Source of the DNA: Atopobium sp. UBA1382
Lineage (GTDB): Bacteria; Actinomycetota; Coriobacteriia; Coriobacteriales; Atopobiaceae
Assembly: GCA_002305805.1 (NCBI GenBank)
Contig: DBQY01000011.1
Span: 3,527-67,526 of the forward strand
Length of the DNA stretch: 64,000 nucleotides
Direction: 5' to 3'
Under the pieces are notes generated by a model, which was given only the letters and a program-made list of their open reading frames with translations, had not been told where the DNA came from and searched no databases. Shown one piece after another: positions 16,615 to 25,687 of the stretch (positions within the stretch are counted from its first letter, which is position 1; each line of letters opens with the position of its first letter). The position numbers and the translations under genes were made by a program.

Positions 16615-17991
16615 ATGTCCGAGAGAGAGCCGAGAAGGACGACCGGTCGGTCGCAGGGGCGCCCGCAGCGCTCGCCGCGCACGAGGTCCCTTGCGCGCTG
16701 GCGGCAGGCCTCCGTCGACACCGTCAATGCAATTCTTGCCGTTGGGTTCGTCGTGGGCCTTGCGTTCTTCGCCCGTCCCTCCACCTCCGGCGTGGAGATG
16801 CGCGAGCTCACAAAGTTCCCGTCCTTCTCGCTCGAGGGCTTTCTCGACGGGTCGTTCACGAGCGATCTCTCGCTGTGGTACGCGGACACCTACCCGCTGC
16901 GCGAGCCGCTCGTGGCGGCGGACCAGTGGCTCGAGGCGCGCTACGGTATCGACACGGGTACCAAGATGATCGGAGGCAACGTGGTCGCCGACGAGTTGCC
17001 GCCCGAGGGCGAGCAGGACGTGCAGGAGCCTACCGAGCCGGCCGAGCCCGAGGAGCGCGAGGAGGTCGAGGTCCCCACCGAGGACGCCATGGCGGCCGAC
17101 ATCCAGAACCAGATCATGAACGGCCTTTACGTGCACGACGGGGCCGCCTACAGCATCTACTACTTCAGCCAGGAGGCGGTGCAGGGCTACACGGGCGCGA
17201 TCAACGCCTGCGCGCAGGCGCTCGCCGGTGAGGCCAAGGTGTACTCGGTGCTCGCCCCCAACAACTCGGCGGTGCTCGACGACGAGACCCTCGCCAAGCT
17301 GGGCGGTACCGACCAGGAGCAGGCGATCGCCTACTTCAACAGCCTCTACGAGCCCGCGGTGGGGACGGTCGACTCCTGGACGGCCATCCGCGATCACATG
17401 GACGAGTACGTCTACTTCCGCACCGACCACCACTGGACGCAGCTCGGTGCCTACTACGTCTACGAGGCGCTGTGCGAGGAGATGGGCATCGAGCCCATCG
17501 ACCTGGCAGACCAGGAGACCATGCGCTTTGACGGGTTCCTCGGGACGTACTACTCGCAGATCCGCGATGCCGCCATGGCAGCCAACCCCGACTACGTCGA
17601 GGCGCGCGTCCCCAACGGCACGAACGACATGACCTGCTGGGACAAGAACGGCACCGAGGTGCAGGCCAACGTCATCACGGACGTCACGGGCTGGAACCAG
17701 GCGTCGCTGTACAACACCTTCATCGCCGGCGACGAGCCGCTCGAGCACATCCACAACCCCGAGAAGGTCGACGGCAGCTCGGTCCTGGTGATCAAGGATT
17801 CCTACGGGTGCGCGTTCACGCCGCTGCTCGTGGACAACTTCGAGGACGTTTGGGTGATCGACTTCCGCTACTCGAACGAGAACATCCCCGAGTTCGTTCG
17901 CGAGCACGGGATTCAGAACGTCGTCTTCGTGAACAACATCTCGCTCGCTGGCACGCTCACGGTGGCGGACAAGCTCACGAGCATGATGTAG
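16615..17991 (+). CDS. DHHW-motif protein (AlgJ/AlgX-like acyltransferase partner)
   Basis: A 458-residue protein with one N-terminal membrane anchor (residues about 40-58) and an extracellular SGNH-like domain. The DHHW motif (TDHHWTQLGAYY) is near residue 268 and a conserved serine lies in VIKDSYGCAFTP near 397. In AlgJ, AlgX and similar partners the Ser and the Asp-His pair finish transfer of the acetyl group that MBOAT delivers. A Pro/Glu-rich insert (EPTEPAEPEEREEVEVP) at about 138-156 looks like a linker. The ATG at 16615 follows AGGGGAG. Confidence 0.9.
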   Translation: MSEREPRRTTGRSQGRPQRSPRTRSLARWRQASVDTVNAILAVGFVVGLAFFARPSTSGVEMRELTKFPSFSLEGFLDGSFTSDLSLWYADTYPLREPLVAADQWLEARYGIDTGTKMIGGNVVADELPPEGEQDVQEPTEPAEPEEREEVEVPTEDAMAADIQNQIMNGLYVHDGAAYSIYYFSQEAVQGYTGAINACAQALAGEAKVYSVLAPNNSAVLDDETLAKLGGTDQEQAIAYFNSLYEPAVGTVDSWTAIRDHMDEYVYFRTDHHWTQLGAYYVYEALCEEMGIEPIDLADQETMRFDGFLGTYYSQIRDAAMAANPDYVEARVPNGTNDMTCWDKNGTEVQANVITDVTGWNQASLYNTFIAGDEPLEHIHNPEKVDGSSVLVIKDSYGCAFTPLLVDNFEDVWVIDFRYSNENIPEFVREHGIQNVVFVNNISLAGTLTVADKLTSMM

Positions 17992-18009
17992 GGGAGGGTG
18001 CGCGGGCGC

Positions 18010-19779
18010 CTATGCGCCGAGCGCCCCGAGCGCGTCCCCGGCGACGCCCTCGACCGTGATGCCGCAGCGGGCGAGAAGCTCGGCGGGGTCGTAGCGGTCG
18101 ACGAAGGCGCGCGGCAGTCCGTAGCAGAGGGTGCGCACGTCGCCTGCGGCGAGGGCCCGGGCGCAGCGCTCGCCAAAGCCGCCGTCCAGGATGCCGTCCT
18201 CGAGGGTCACGATCACGCGGTGGTCAGCGGCAAGACGTCCGAGCAGGTCCTTGTCCGGCGTCGTGGCAAGGCGGGGGTTCACGAGCGTCGCGCTCACGTC
18301 GTTTACCGCCAGGGCGTCCGCGATCTTCTCGCCCAGCGGGAGGAAGTCGCCGAGGGCGAGCAGGGCGATCTGGGAACCCTTGCGGAGCACCTCCCAGCCA
18401 TGGGTATAGTCGTCCGATCGCGCGAATTCCGGGCGGGACGTCACGCCCCCCGCGACGGGTACGCGGATGGCCACCGGACCGCCCTCGTGCTCGATCGACC
18501 AGGAGAGCATGTCGAGGTACTCCTCGATGCAGGTGGGAGCGAGGTAGGTGAGCCCCGGCATGGAACCCAGCATCGGGATGTCGAAGAACCCCAGGTGGGT
18601 GACGTCAGTGGTGCCAAAGGCGGACGCGCCAAAGACGAGGATGGTCGCCGGGACTCCGTTCAGGCAGAGGTCGTGCCAGAGCTGATCGTAGGCCCGCTGC
18701 AGGAAGGTCGCGTAGATGCCGAGGACGGGCCGCGCGCCTGCGCGGGCGAGTCCGGTCACGTAGCTCACGGCGTGCTCCTCGGCGATGCCCACGTCGACGA
18801 AGCGCCGGCCCGCGCGCTCTCGGAGCTCGGGCGAGAAGCCCATGATGTAGGGCGTGGCGGCGTTCACCGCGACGACGCGCGGGTCGGTCTGCATCCAGTC
18901 CGCCAGCAGGGCGCCGGTAACGTTGGCGTAGTTCTCGTCGGCGGGGTGCGCGGCGGCGCCGGGGCGCACTGCCCCCGTGGCAACGTCAAAGGGCACGGCG
19001 TGGTGCCATCCCTCCGGGTTTGCCGCGGCCGGCGCGTAGCCATGGCCCTTCTCGGTGTGGACGTGGAGGACCACGGGATGGTCCGTGCCGCGCAGTTCGG
19101 AGAGGGCAACCTCCAGCGCGGCGACGTCATGGCCGTCCTCGAGGTAGCGGTAGTCGAGTCCGAGCGCGCGGAACACGTTGTGCTCAGAGGCCCCCTGGGT
19201 GGCACGCAGGTCGGCGAGCGAGCGATAGATGCCGCCGCGGTTGGGCGCGATCGACCACTCGTTGTCGTTGACCACAATGATCAGGCCGCTGCCGAGCTCG
19301 ACGGCGTTGTCCAAGCCCTCGAAGGCAAGGCCGCCGGAGAGGGACCCGTCGCCGATGACGGCCACCACGTCGTACGTCTCACCCGCGAGGTCGCGTGCAG
19401 AGGCGAGGCCGCAGGCGAGGCTGATCGAGGTCGAGGTGTGGCCCATCGAGAAGAGGTCATGCTCGGACTCCCCGGGGTTGGAGAAGCCCGAGGCCTCCGC
19501 GTAGCGAGCGGGGTCGAGAAACGCCGCCGCGCGGCCGGTGAGCATCTTGTGCGCATAGGACTGATGAGAGACGTCGAAGACGATTTTGTCGTGCGGGGTC
19601 TCGAAGACGCGGTGCAGGGCGATGGTCAGCTCGACCGTGGCGAGGTTGGAGCCAGTGTGCCCGCCGATCGCCGAGGTGCGCTCGATGATTGCCGCGCGCA
19701 CCTCGTCCGCGAGGGTCGGGAGCGCGGAGGCGGGGAGGGCACGGACGTCCTCGGGCGAGTTGACGTGCTCGAGATACAT
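18010..19779 (-). CDS. dxs: 1-deoxy-D-xylulose-5-phosphate synthase
   Basis: A 589-residue thiamin-diphosphate enzyme that joins pyruvate and glyceraldehyde 3-phosphate in the MEP isoprenoid pathway. It shows VSHQSYAHKMLTGR near residue 70, the GHTSTSIS segment, the ThDP motif GDGSLSGG..N and NDNEWSIAPN; the transketolase pyrimidine and C-terminal domains follow. It is about 30 residues shorter than the E. coli enzyme and more divergent than usual (SHQSYAHK instead of GHQAYPHK), so a paralogous role is possible. The ATG at 19779 follows GGAGAGGGAGGAGGG. Confidence 0.88.
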   Translation of the reverse strand: MYLEHVNSPEDVRALPASALPTLADEVRAAIIERTSAIGGHTGSNLATVELTIALHRVFETPHDKIVFDVSHQSYAHKMLTGRAAAFLDPARYAEASGFSNPGESEHDLFSMGHTSTSISLACGLASARDLAGETYDVVAVIGDGSLSGGLAFEGLDNAVELGSGLIIVVNDNEWSIAPNRGGIYRSLADLRATQGASEHNVFRALGLDYRYLEDGHDVAALEVALSELRGTDHPVVLHVHTEKGHGYAPAAANPEGWHHAVPFDVATGAVRPGAAAHPADENYANVTGALLADWMQTDPRVVAVNAATPYIMGFSPELRERAGRRFVDVGIAEEHAVSYVTGLARAGARPVLGIYATFLQRAYDQLWHDLCLNGVPATILVFGASAFGTTDVTHLGFFDIPMLGSMPGLTYLAPTCIEEYLDMLSWSIEHEGGPVAIRVPVAGGVTSRPEFARSDDYTHGWEVLRKGSQIALLALGDFLPLGEKIADALAVNDVSATLVNPRLATTPDKDLLGRLAADHRVIVTLEDGILDGGFGERCARALAAGDVRTLCYGLPRAFVDRYDPAELLARCGITVEGVAGDALGALGA

Positions 19780-19929
19780 GGCCCTCCTCCCTCTCCTTTG
19801 TCCGTTGCTCTGGTCCTCTAGCATCTCACATTTTCAGGGCCGAGTTGTGTCATATCTGCGGAAAGCCCCGGGGGTACGGCGGGCGTGATGCAGCTACAAT
19901 GTGCATATGACTGCGACCCGGGAGGGACC

Positions 19930-20784
19930 ATGCCAAAGATCGTGATCACCGCCGAGACCGGATGCGACATTCCCGCCGCGGAGGCGGCCGAGCTGGGTGT
20001 GACGCTCGTCCCCATGCACGTGACCATAGGCGACAAGACCATCGATGACGGTGAGCTCTCCTCCGCAGAGATGCTCGAGCGGTGCCGGCAGCTTGGCGTT
20101 CTGCCCAAGACGAGTGGCTGCTCCCCGCATGACTTCCAGGTCGTCTTTGACCGCATCCATGAGGGGGACCCCGAGGCCCAGATTCTGCACGTGGCCTACT
20201 CGGCGGTCACGACCTGCTCCCTCGCGTCCGCGGAGGCGGCCGCCGAGGGGCGCGACTACGTGGCGACGCTGGATACCCGACACGTCACGATTGGTCAGGG
20301 GCTCGTCGTGCGCGAGCTCGTGGCATGGCTGCGCGAGCACCCCGAGGCGACGCTCGGGGAGGCGCGCGAGCACGCCCTGGACGTCGCTGCGCGCACCCGC
20401 ATGGCGTTCCTTCCCGGTGACCTGGGCTATCTGCGTGCCGGAGGCCGTCTCTCCAACGTTGCCTTCCTCGGTGCGACACTGCTCAAGATCAAGCCGGTGG
20501 TGGAGCTCGTGGAGGGCAAGCTTGTGGCCACGAAGAAGCTGCGCGGCTCCATGGCCTCGGCTGCCATCGCGCTCATCGACTACCTTGCGCTGCGCGAGGA
20601 GTTCGATCCAGCCCGTATGGTTCTCGTGAAGTCCCCCGGTCTTCCGGAGCAGGTGCGCTCCGCTGCGACCGAGCATGCGCGCGCCCTGGGCTTTGAGCAC
20701 GTGGAGTGGTACGAGACCGGCAACGTCATCACCTCCCACTGCGGGCCTGGCGCGCTGGGTGTGGCCTTCCTCGCAAAAGCGTAG
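19930..20784 (+). CDS. DegV family protein
   Basis: A 284-residue cytoplasmic fatty-acid-binding protein. DegV/FakB-type proteins hold a fatty acid for the FakA kinase. Seen here are KIVITAETGCDIP at the start, a TSGCSPHDF segment near 62, the RTRMAFLPGDLGYLRAGGRLS motif region near 157 and the HCGPGALGVAFL end. The ATG follows GGGAGGG. A -10-like TACAAT lies at 19895. Divergent from dxs. Confidence 0.93.
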   Translation: MPKIVITAETGCDIPAAEAAELGVTLVPMHVTIGDKTIDDGELSSAEMLERCRQLGVLPKTSGCSPHDFQVVFDRIHEGDPEAQILHVAYSAVTTCSLASAEAAAEGRDYVATLDTRHVTIGQGLVVRELVAWLREHPEATLGEAREHALDVAARTRMAFLPGDLGYLRAGGRLSNVAFLGATLLKIKPVVELVEGKLVATKKLRGSMASAAIALIDYLALREEFDPARMVLVKSPGLPEQVRSAATEHARALGFEHVEWYETGNVITSHCGPGALGVAFLAKA

Positions 20785-20849
20785 GTCGAAGGGACGAGGG
20801 GCCGCTCTCACGCTACAATGTCGACCGGACGACGTGAGGAGAGGCCCGC

Positions 20850-23204
20850 ATGAACCTGGATGAGCTGGAGATTGGCAAGGACGCCATCGTGGCATCGGTG
20901 GACTGCGACGAGCCGTCGCTGCGCCAGCACATCCTGGACATGGGTCTCACGCCCGGTGTGGAGGTCACGCTGATGAAGCGCGCCCCCATGGGCGACCCGC
21001 TGGAGATCCGTCTGCGCGGCTACGAGCTCACCCTGCGCCGGGACGATGCCGCGCACATCACGCTCACGCAGGTGCATGACATGCATGACGCCCCGCGTGG
21101 CCGCGAGCGCCTCGAGGCGGCGGACCACCCCGCCATTGGCGAGAAGTACGTGCCGCGCGCGGCCGGCACGGCAATCCCGGAGGGGCGACCGCTCAAGCTC
21201 GCGCTCGCCGGCAATCAGAACTGTGGCAAGACCACGCTCTTCAACGCGCTCACGGGCGCGAACCAGCACGTGGGTAACTTCCCGGGTGTGACCGTGGACC
21301 GCAAGGACGGCCAGATCAAGGGCCATCCCGAGGCCACGGTCACGGACCTGCCGGGCATCTACTCGCTCAGCCCGTACACGAGCGAGGAGGTGGTGAGCCG
21401 CCGCTTCATCCTGGAGGACGACCCGGACGCGATCATCGACATCGTGGACGCCACCAACATCGAGCGCAACCTCTACCTCACGCTGCAGCTCATGGAGCTG
21501 GACCGACCGATGGTGCTTGCGCTCAACATGATGGACGAGCTCACGGCCAACGGTGGCACCGTGAGCGTGAACCGTCTGGAGGCGGCCCTCGGCATCCCGG
21601 TGGTGCCCATCTCCGCCGCGCGCGAGGAGGGCATCTCGGAGCTCGTGGAGCACGTGCTGCACGTGGCGCGCTTCCGCGAGCATCCCGGCCGCGTGGACTT
21701 CTGCGCGGCGGACGGCCCGGACCACGGCGCCCTGCACCGCTGCATCCACGGCATCTGCCACATCATCGAGGACCATGCCGCCGCGGCCAACCTCCCGGTG
21801 CGCTTTGCGGCAACCAAGCTCATCGAGGGGGACTCCCTCGTGATGGGCGCGCTGGGCCTGGACCAGAACGAGCTCGACGCCGTGGAGCACATCATCACGC
21901 AGATGGAGGACGAGTCCGGACGCGACCGCATGGCGGCCCTCGCGGACATGCGCTTCTCGTTCATCGAGGGCGTCTGCGCCGAGTGCGTGGTCAAGCCGCA
22001 CGAGAGCCGCGAGCACGCGCGCTCGGTGGCGGCCGACCGCATTCTCACGGGCAAGTACACTGCCATCCCCGTCTTCGTGGGCATCATGGCGCTCGTCTTC
22101 TGGCTCACCTTTGACGTGGTGGGCCAGCGGCTCTCCGACCTTCTCGCCCTGGGCATCGATCTCGTGACGGCACGGGTCGACGCCGCGCTCACGGCCTTCG
22201 GGCTCAACCCCGTGGTGCATTCCCTCGTGATAGACGGCGTCTTCGCCGGCGTGGGCAGCGTGCTCTCGTTCCTCCCGATCATCGTGGTGCTCTTCATCCT
22301 GCTCTCGATCCTCGAGGACTCCGGCTACATGGCGCGCGTGGCCTTCGTGATGGACAAGCTGCTGCGGCGCCTGGGGCTCTCCGGGCGCAGCTTCGTGCCG
22401 ATGCTCATCGGCTTTGGCTGCAGCGTGCCCGCCATCATGGCCACGCGCACCCTGCCCTCCGAGCACGACCGTAAGATGACGGTCATGCTCACGCCGTTCA
22501 TGAGCTGCTCGGCCAAGGTGCCGGTGTACGCGCTCTTCTCCGCCGCGTTCTTCCCGGAGTGCGCGCCGCTCGTGATGATCGCCCTGTATCTCATGGGCAT
22601 CGTGGTGGGCGTCCTCGTTGCGCTCGTGCTCAAGGGGACGGCATTCAAGGGCGACCCGGTGCCCTTCGTGATGGAGCTTCCCAACTACCGCATGCCCGCG
22701 CCGCGCACCGTGGCGCGCCTGGCCTGGGACAAGGCCAAGGGCTTTGCCACCAAGGCATTCACGATCATCTTCGTGGCGAGCGTGGTGATCTGGTTCCTGC
22801 AGACCTTCGACGTGCGGCTCAACGTGGTCTCGGACCAGTCCCGGAGCATGCTCGCGGCGCTCGGCGCCCTGATGGCCCCGCTCTTCGCGCCGCTCGGCTT
22901 TGGCGACTGGCGCGCGGCGGCGGCTCTGGCAGCCGGCTTCGGCGCCAAGGAGAACGTCGTGGCCACGCTGACCGTCCTCATGGGAGGGAGCACGGCGGGG
23001 CTGCCGGGGCTCTTCTCGCCGCTCGCCGCCTTCGCGTTCCTCACGTTCACGCTGCTCTACACGCCGTGCGTGGCCGCGGTCTCCGCCGTCAAGGGCGAGC
23101 TCGGCACCCGCATGATGTGGGCCGTCATCGCCATGCAGTGCGGCGTGGCATGGGTCGTGGCACTCGTGGTGCGTCTCGCGGGCATGGCGCTCGGCATGGG
23201 CTAG
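20850..23204 (+). CDS. feoB: FeoA-FeoB fusion, ferrous iron transporter
   Basis: A 784-residue fusion. Residues 1-75 are a FeoA domain (LRQHILDMGLTPGVEVTLM), a linker of about 35 residues follows, then FeoB with G1 GNQNCGKT near 123, G3 DLPG near 169, G4 NMMD near 227, gate motif FGCSVPA near 528 and eight to ten membrane segments. The ATG follows GAGGAGAGG. A -10-like TACAAT lies at 20814. None of the operator-like boxes of the first Feo cluster is found here, so the two systems are probably regulated differently. Confidence 0.96.
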   Translation: MNLDELEIGKDAIVASVDCDEPSLRQHILDMGLTPGVEVTLMKRAPMGDPLEIRLRGYELTLRRDDAAHITLTQVHDMHDAPRGRERLEAADHPAIGEKYVPRAAGTAIPEGRPLKLALAGNQNCGKTTLFNALTGANQHVGNFPGVTVDRKDGQIKGHPEATVTDLPGIYSLSPYTSEEVVSRRFILEDDPDAIIDIVDATNIERNLYLTLQLMELDRPMVLALNMMDELTANGGTVSVNRLEAALGIPVVPISAAREEGISELVEHVLHVARFREHPGRVDFCAADGPDHGALHRCIHGICHIIEDHAAAANLPVRFAATKLIEGDSLVMGALGLDQNELDAVEHIITQMEDESGRDRMAALADMRFSFIEGVCAECVVKPHESREHARSVAADRILTGKYTAIPVFVGIMALVFWLTFDVVGQRLSDLLALGIDLVTARVDAALTAFGLNPVVHSLVIDGVFAGVGSVLSFLPIIVVLFILLSILEDSGYMARVAFVMDKLLRRLGLSGRSFVPMLIGFGCSVPAIMATRTLPSEHDRKMTVMLTPFMSCSAKVPVYALFSAAFFPECAPLVMIALYLMGIVVGVLVALVLKGTAFKGDPVPFVMELPNYRMPAPRTVARLAWDKAKGFATKAFTIIFVASVVIWFLQTFDVRLNVVSDQSRSMLAALGALMAPLFAPLGFGDWRAAAALAAGFGAKENVVATLTVLMGGSTAGLPGLFSPLAAFAFLTFTLLYTPCVAAVSAVKGELGTRMMWAVIAMQCGVAWVVALVVRLAGMALGMG

Positions 23205-23548
23205 CGTCTCGACGGGACGTCCTTCTCGCCCGCCTTTGAGGCTTTGGGCGAAGGATCGATGAACAAGTTCTAGACCTTATGCAAAGGCAGGGATGTTTCG
23301 GCGTACTGCCGGCAAAATCGCAAAATAGCGGGCGGCTGGGCGACGAGATACAAACCCTTCGCCCAAAACCACGTGAGATACTTCGAGGACGTCTCGCGCG
23401 GAAGCGCAGGGCGCAAAACCAGCCCAATCGTGGTATCGAGTCGCGCCCCCGACAAGAGCTCAAAAAACGGGTACACAAACCCCATGGTCCGCTTACCCGT
23501 CGCTGACCTTTGCGACGTAGCGTTATGCTCCGGAAAGAAGGAGACGAC
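23205..23548. repeat. 344-base gene-free region with 12-bp inverted repeat
   Basis: No gene seen. TTTGGGCGAAGG (23243-23254) and its exact complement (23356-23367) enclose about 100 bases that contain smaller stems (GGCAG/CTGCC and CGC/GCG). The arm sequence TTTTGGGCGA also occurs in the inverted repeat at 7599-7642. A CGTCCTTCTCGCC motif is at 23218. The right side should carry the promoter of the next gene. Confidence 0.65.
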
Positions 23549-24298
23549 ATGGCAGATGAGAAGGACGACGTCCTCGGCACCACCTATCATCGCGGCCCCG
23601 TGATCCTGCGCGGGCCCATGATCCCCGAGAAGACCACCACGACCAACCTGCTGGAGCCGGAGGTCGACACCGACTGGCTGCACATGGACCCGTGGCGCGT
23701 CCTGCGCATCCAGGCGGAGTTCGTGGATGGCTTCGGCGCGCTCGCCGAGCTTGGTCCGGCGGTGACCGTCTTTGGGTCCGCTCGCACGCCGCGCACAGAC
23801 CCCATGTATCGCGCCGCGCGCCACGTGGGGCGCAAGCTGGCCGAGGCGGGCGTCGCCGTGATCACGGGCGGCGGCCCCGGCATCATGGAGGCCGCAAACT
23901 GCGGCGCCGCGCGCGCGGGCGGCAAGTCCGTCGGCCTCGGCATCGAGCTCCCACACGAGCAGGGCATCAACAAGTGGGTGAACCTGGGCATGACGTTCAG
24001 ATACTTCTTCGTGCGCAAGACGATGTTCGTGAAGTATTCGCGCGGAGCGATCATCTTCCCGGGCGGGTTTGGCACCCTCGACGAGGCCTTCGAGCTGCTC
24101 ACGCTCGTACAGACGCACAAGGTGGCGCGCACGCCGGTGATCCTCTTTGGCACCGAGTACTGGCGCGGACTCATGGGCTGGCTCGAGGGCACGGTGCTGG
24201 GGGAGGGCAACATCTCGCCGCTTGACCCCGACCTCATGGTCGTGACCGACGACGAGGACGAGGCCGTGCGCGTGGCGCTCTCGGAGCTGCGGAGCTGA
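23549..24298 (+). CDS. LOG family / TIGR00730 Rossmann-fold protein
   Basis: A 249-residue protein of the LOG (lysine decarboxylase-like) family, whose known members are nucleotide 5'-monophosphate ribohydrolases that release bases such as cytokinins. The signature GGGPGIMEAANCGA lies near residue 108 and PGGFGTLDE near 171. The ATG at 23549 follows AAGGAGA; an earlier ATG at 23525 lacks a site. The remnant gene at 24300 begins one base after its stop. Confidence 0.93.
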   Translation: MADEKDDVLGTTYHRGPVILRGPMIPEKTTTTNLLEPEVDTDWLHMDPWRVLRIQAEFVDGFGALAELGPAVTVFGSARTPRTDPMYRAARHVGRKLAEAGVAVITGGGPGIMEAANCGAARAGGKSVGLGIELPHEQGINKWVNLGMTFRYFFVRKTMFVKYSRGAIIFPGGFGTLDEAFELLTLVQTHKVARTPVILFGTEYWRGLMGWLEGTVLGEGNISPLDPDLMVVTDDEDEAVRVALSELRS

Positions 24299-24299
24299 C

Positions 24300-24763
24300 G
24301 TGGCTCGCGAAGGGGGAGAGTCGGAGGAGAAGGACGGGCGCTCGGCCCTGCGTCGTCGTCGCATGGCCGTTGTCGCGGCGCTGCTCGTGGCGCTCGCGCT
24401 GCTGGGCGTCGCTGGGGCTGGTCGCTCGTCGGGCACTTCTTCGACCGCGGCCATCTCGAGCGCTTTGGCTGGATTCGTAACGTGCGGCGGCTCGAGCTCG
24501 TGATGCTCGTCGTGTTTCTCATCCCCGGTACGCCCAAGGACTTTCTCACGTACTTCGCCGGGCTGACGGGTGCGCGCTTCTGGCCCGTGCTCGCCATCAC
24601 CACGCTCGGTCGCATTCCTTCGATCGCCACGTCGACGGTCGCGGCGTCCGCCTTCGGCGCCGGAAACTATGGCATGGCGACGGGTGCCGTCGCAGTCGCC
24701 GTCGCACTGGCGGCAGCGGGCGGACTGCTCTACAGGCGCTTCGAGGGTATGGTGCGGGAGTAG
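24300..24763 (+). pseudogene. decayed TVP38/TMEM64 (VTT domain) membrane protein
   Basis: The first part (GTG 24300) reads a basic tail and a membrane segment (VVAALLVALALLGVAGAG) and then loses sense. A different frame, from about 24410 to the stop at 24763, encodes the C-terminal half of a VTT protein: GHFFDRGHLERFGWI, then LELVMLVVFLIPGTPKDFL and a final membrane segment. The middle of the family, about 80-100 residues, is missing and the two parts are in different frames. This is best read as an internal deletion with a frame change. The second part could still be made from ATG 24482 as a 93-residue fragment. Confidence 0.75.
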
Positions 24764-24773
24764 CCGTCTAGGA

Positions 24774-25028
24774 CTAGAAGGTCGCCATGATCTTGCGGAT
24801 GGCCTCCGCGGCGGTTGCCTCGTCGGGGCCGCTGACGCGCACGACGATGTGCTCCCCGCAGCGGATCCCGAGCATCATGAGCTCCATGGGCTGCGAGACG
24901 CCGACGGAGCGGCCCGCATGCTCGAGCGTCACGCCGCTGCGCCACCGCTGCGCCTCGCTGGCGAGCAGGACGGCGAGCTGGACGTGCAGACCCAGGGGGT
25001 CGGTGATGTCGCACGGAATCTCGAGCAT
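24774..25028 (-). CDS. divergent HPr-like phosphocarrier protein
   Basis: An 84-residue HPr-fold protein. The active-site region reads GLHVQLAVLL where HPr has GLHARPATL, so the phosphorylated His is kept but the conserved Arg and Pro next to it are lost. The regulatory Ser region reads VSQPMELMMLGI where HPr has LKSIMGVMSLG, so Ser46 is also missing. The end GPDEATAAEAIRKIM fits the family. The ATG follows GAGAGGAAG. It lies near the sucrose PTS genes but on its own transcript. It may be a specialised regulatory HPr. Confidence 0.8.
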   Translation of the reverse strand: MLEIPCDITDPLGLHVQLAVLLASEAQRWRSGVTLEHAGRSVGVSQPMELMMLGIRCGEHIVVRVSGPDEATAAEAIRKIMATF

Positions 25029-25172
25029 GGCTTCCTCTCGGGCGTCGAGGTGGCTGCCAATTTCATAAACCTTACGTTCGCCCACGTCAACCGGTGCGCT
25101 GAACTCGCCGAGCGCGTACGGCGCTCTCGGTGGGCGGTAGCGTTTGGCCGGTGGGCGCGCTACGATGACCCC

Positions 25173-25685
25173 ATGGCTGACTACCAGCACATATCCCACG
25201 GCTTCGAGCCGGTCTTCGACGAGCGCAGCCGGGTGCTCGTGCTGGGCTCGTTCCCTTCCGTGCTCTCGCGCGAGAATCGCTTCTACTACGGCAACCCGCG
25301 CAATCGCTTCTGGCGCGTGATGGCGGACGTGCTGGGGGAGCGCGAGCCCGCGACGGACGACGTCGCCGCCAAGCGGGCGCTGCTGCTGCGGCACGGCATC
25401 GCGCTCTGGGACGTGATCGAGAGCTGCGACGTGCGCGGCTCCTCGGACGCCTCCATCCGCAACGTGGTGCCCGCAGACGTGGCACGCATAACGACGGTGG
25501 CGGCCGTCCGCACCGTGCTCTGCAACGGCGGCGTGGCGTCACGGCTGTATCGGCGCTGGCTCGAGCCGGTGACGGGACTTCCCGCCGTGGCACTTCCCTC
25601 GACGAGCCCCGCGAACGCCGCCTGGTCCGTGGAGCGGCTGACCGAGCGATGGCGCGAGGCGCTACTTGCCTCGCTGTGCGCGTAG
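25173..25685 (+). CDS. DNA-deoxyinosine glycosylase (uracil-DNA glycosylase fold)
   Basis: A 170-residue base-excision repair enzyme that removes hypoxanthine from deaminated DNA. The family motif LGSFPSVLSRENRFYYGNPR is near residues 24-43, followed by NRFWRVMADVLG and GIALWDVIESC; the C-terminal LPSTSPANA matches the DNA-binding loop. The start is not preceded by a strong ribosome site. It lies between the convergent HPr-like gene upstream and the fructokinase gene, whose stop is two bases away on the other strand. Confidence 0.9.
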   Translation: MADYQHISHGFEPVFDERSRVLVLGSFPSVLSRENRFYYGNPRNRFWRVMADVLGEREPATDDVAAKRALLLRHGIALWDVIESCDVRGSSDASIRNVVPADVARITTVAAVRTVLCNGGVASRLYRRWLEPVTGLPAVALPSTSPANAAWSVERLTERWREALLASLCA

Positions 25686-25687
25686 TC

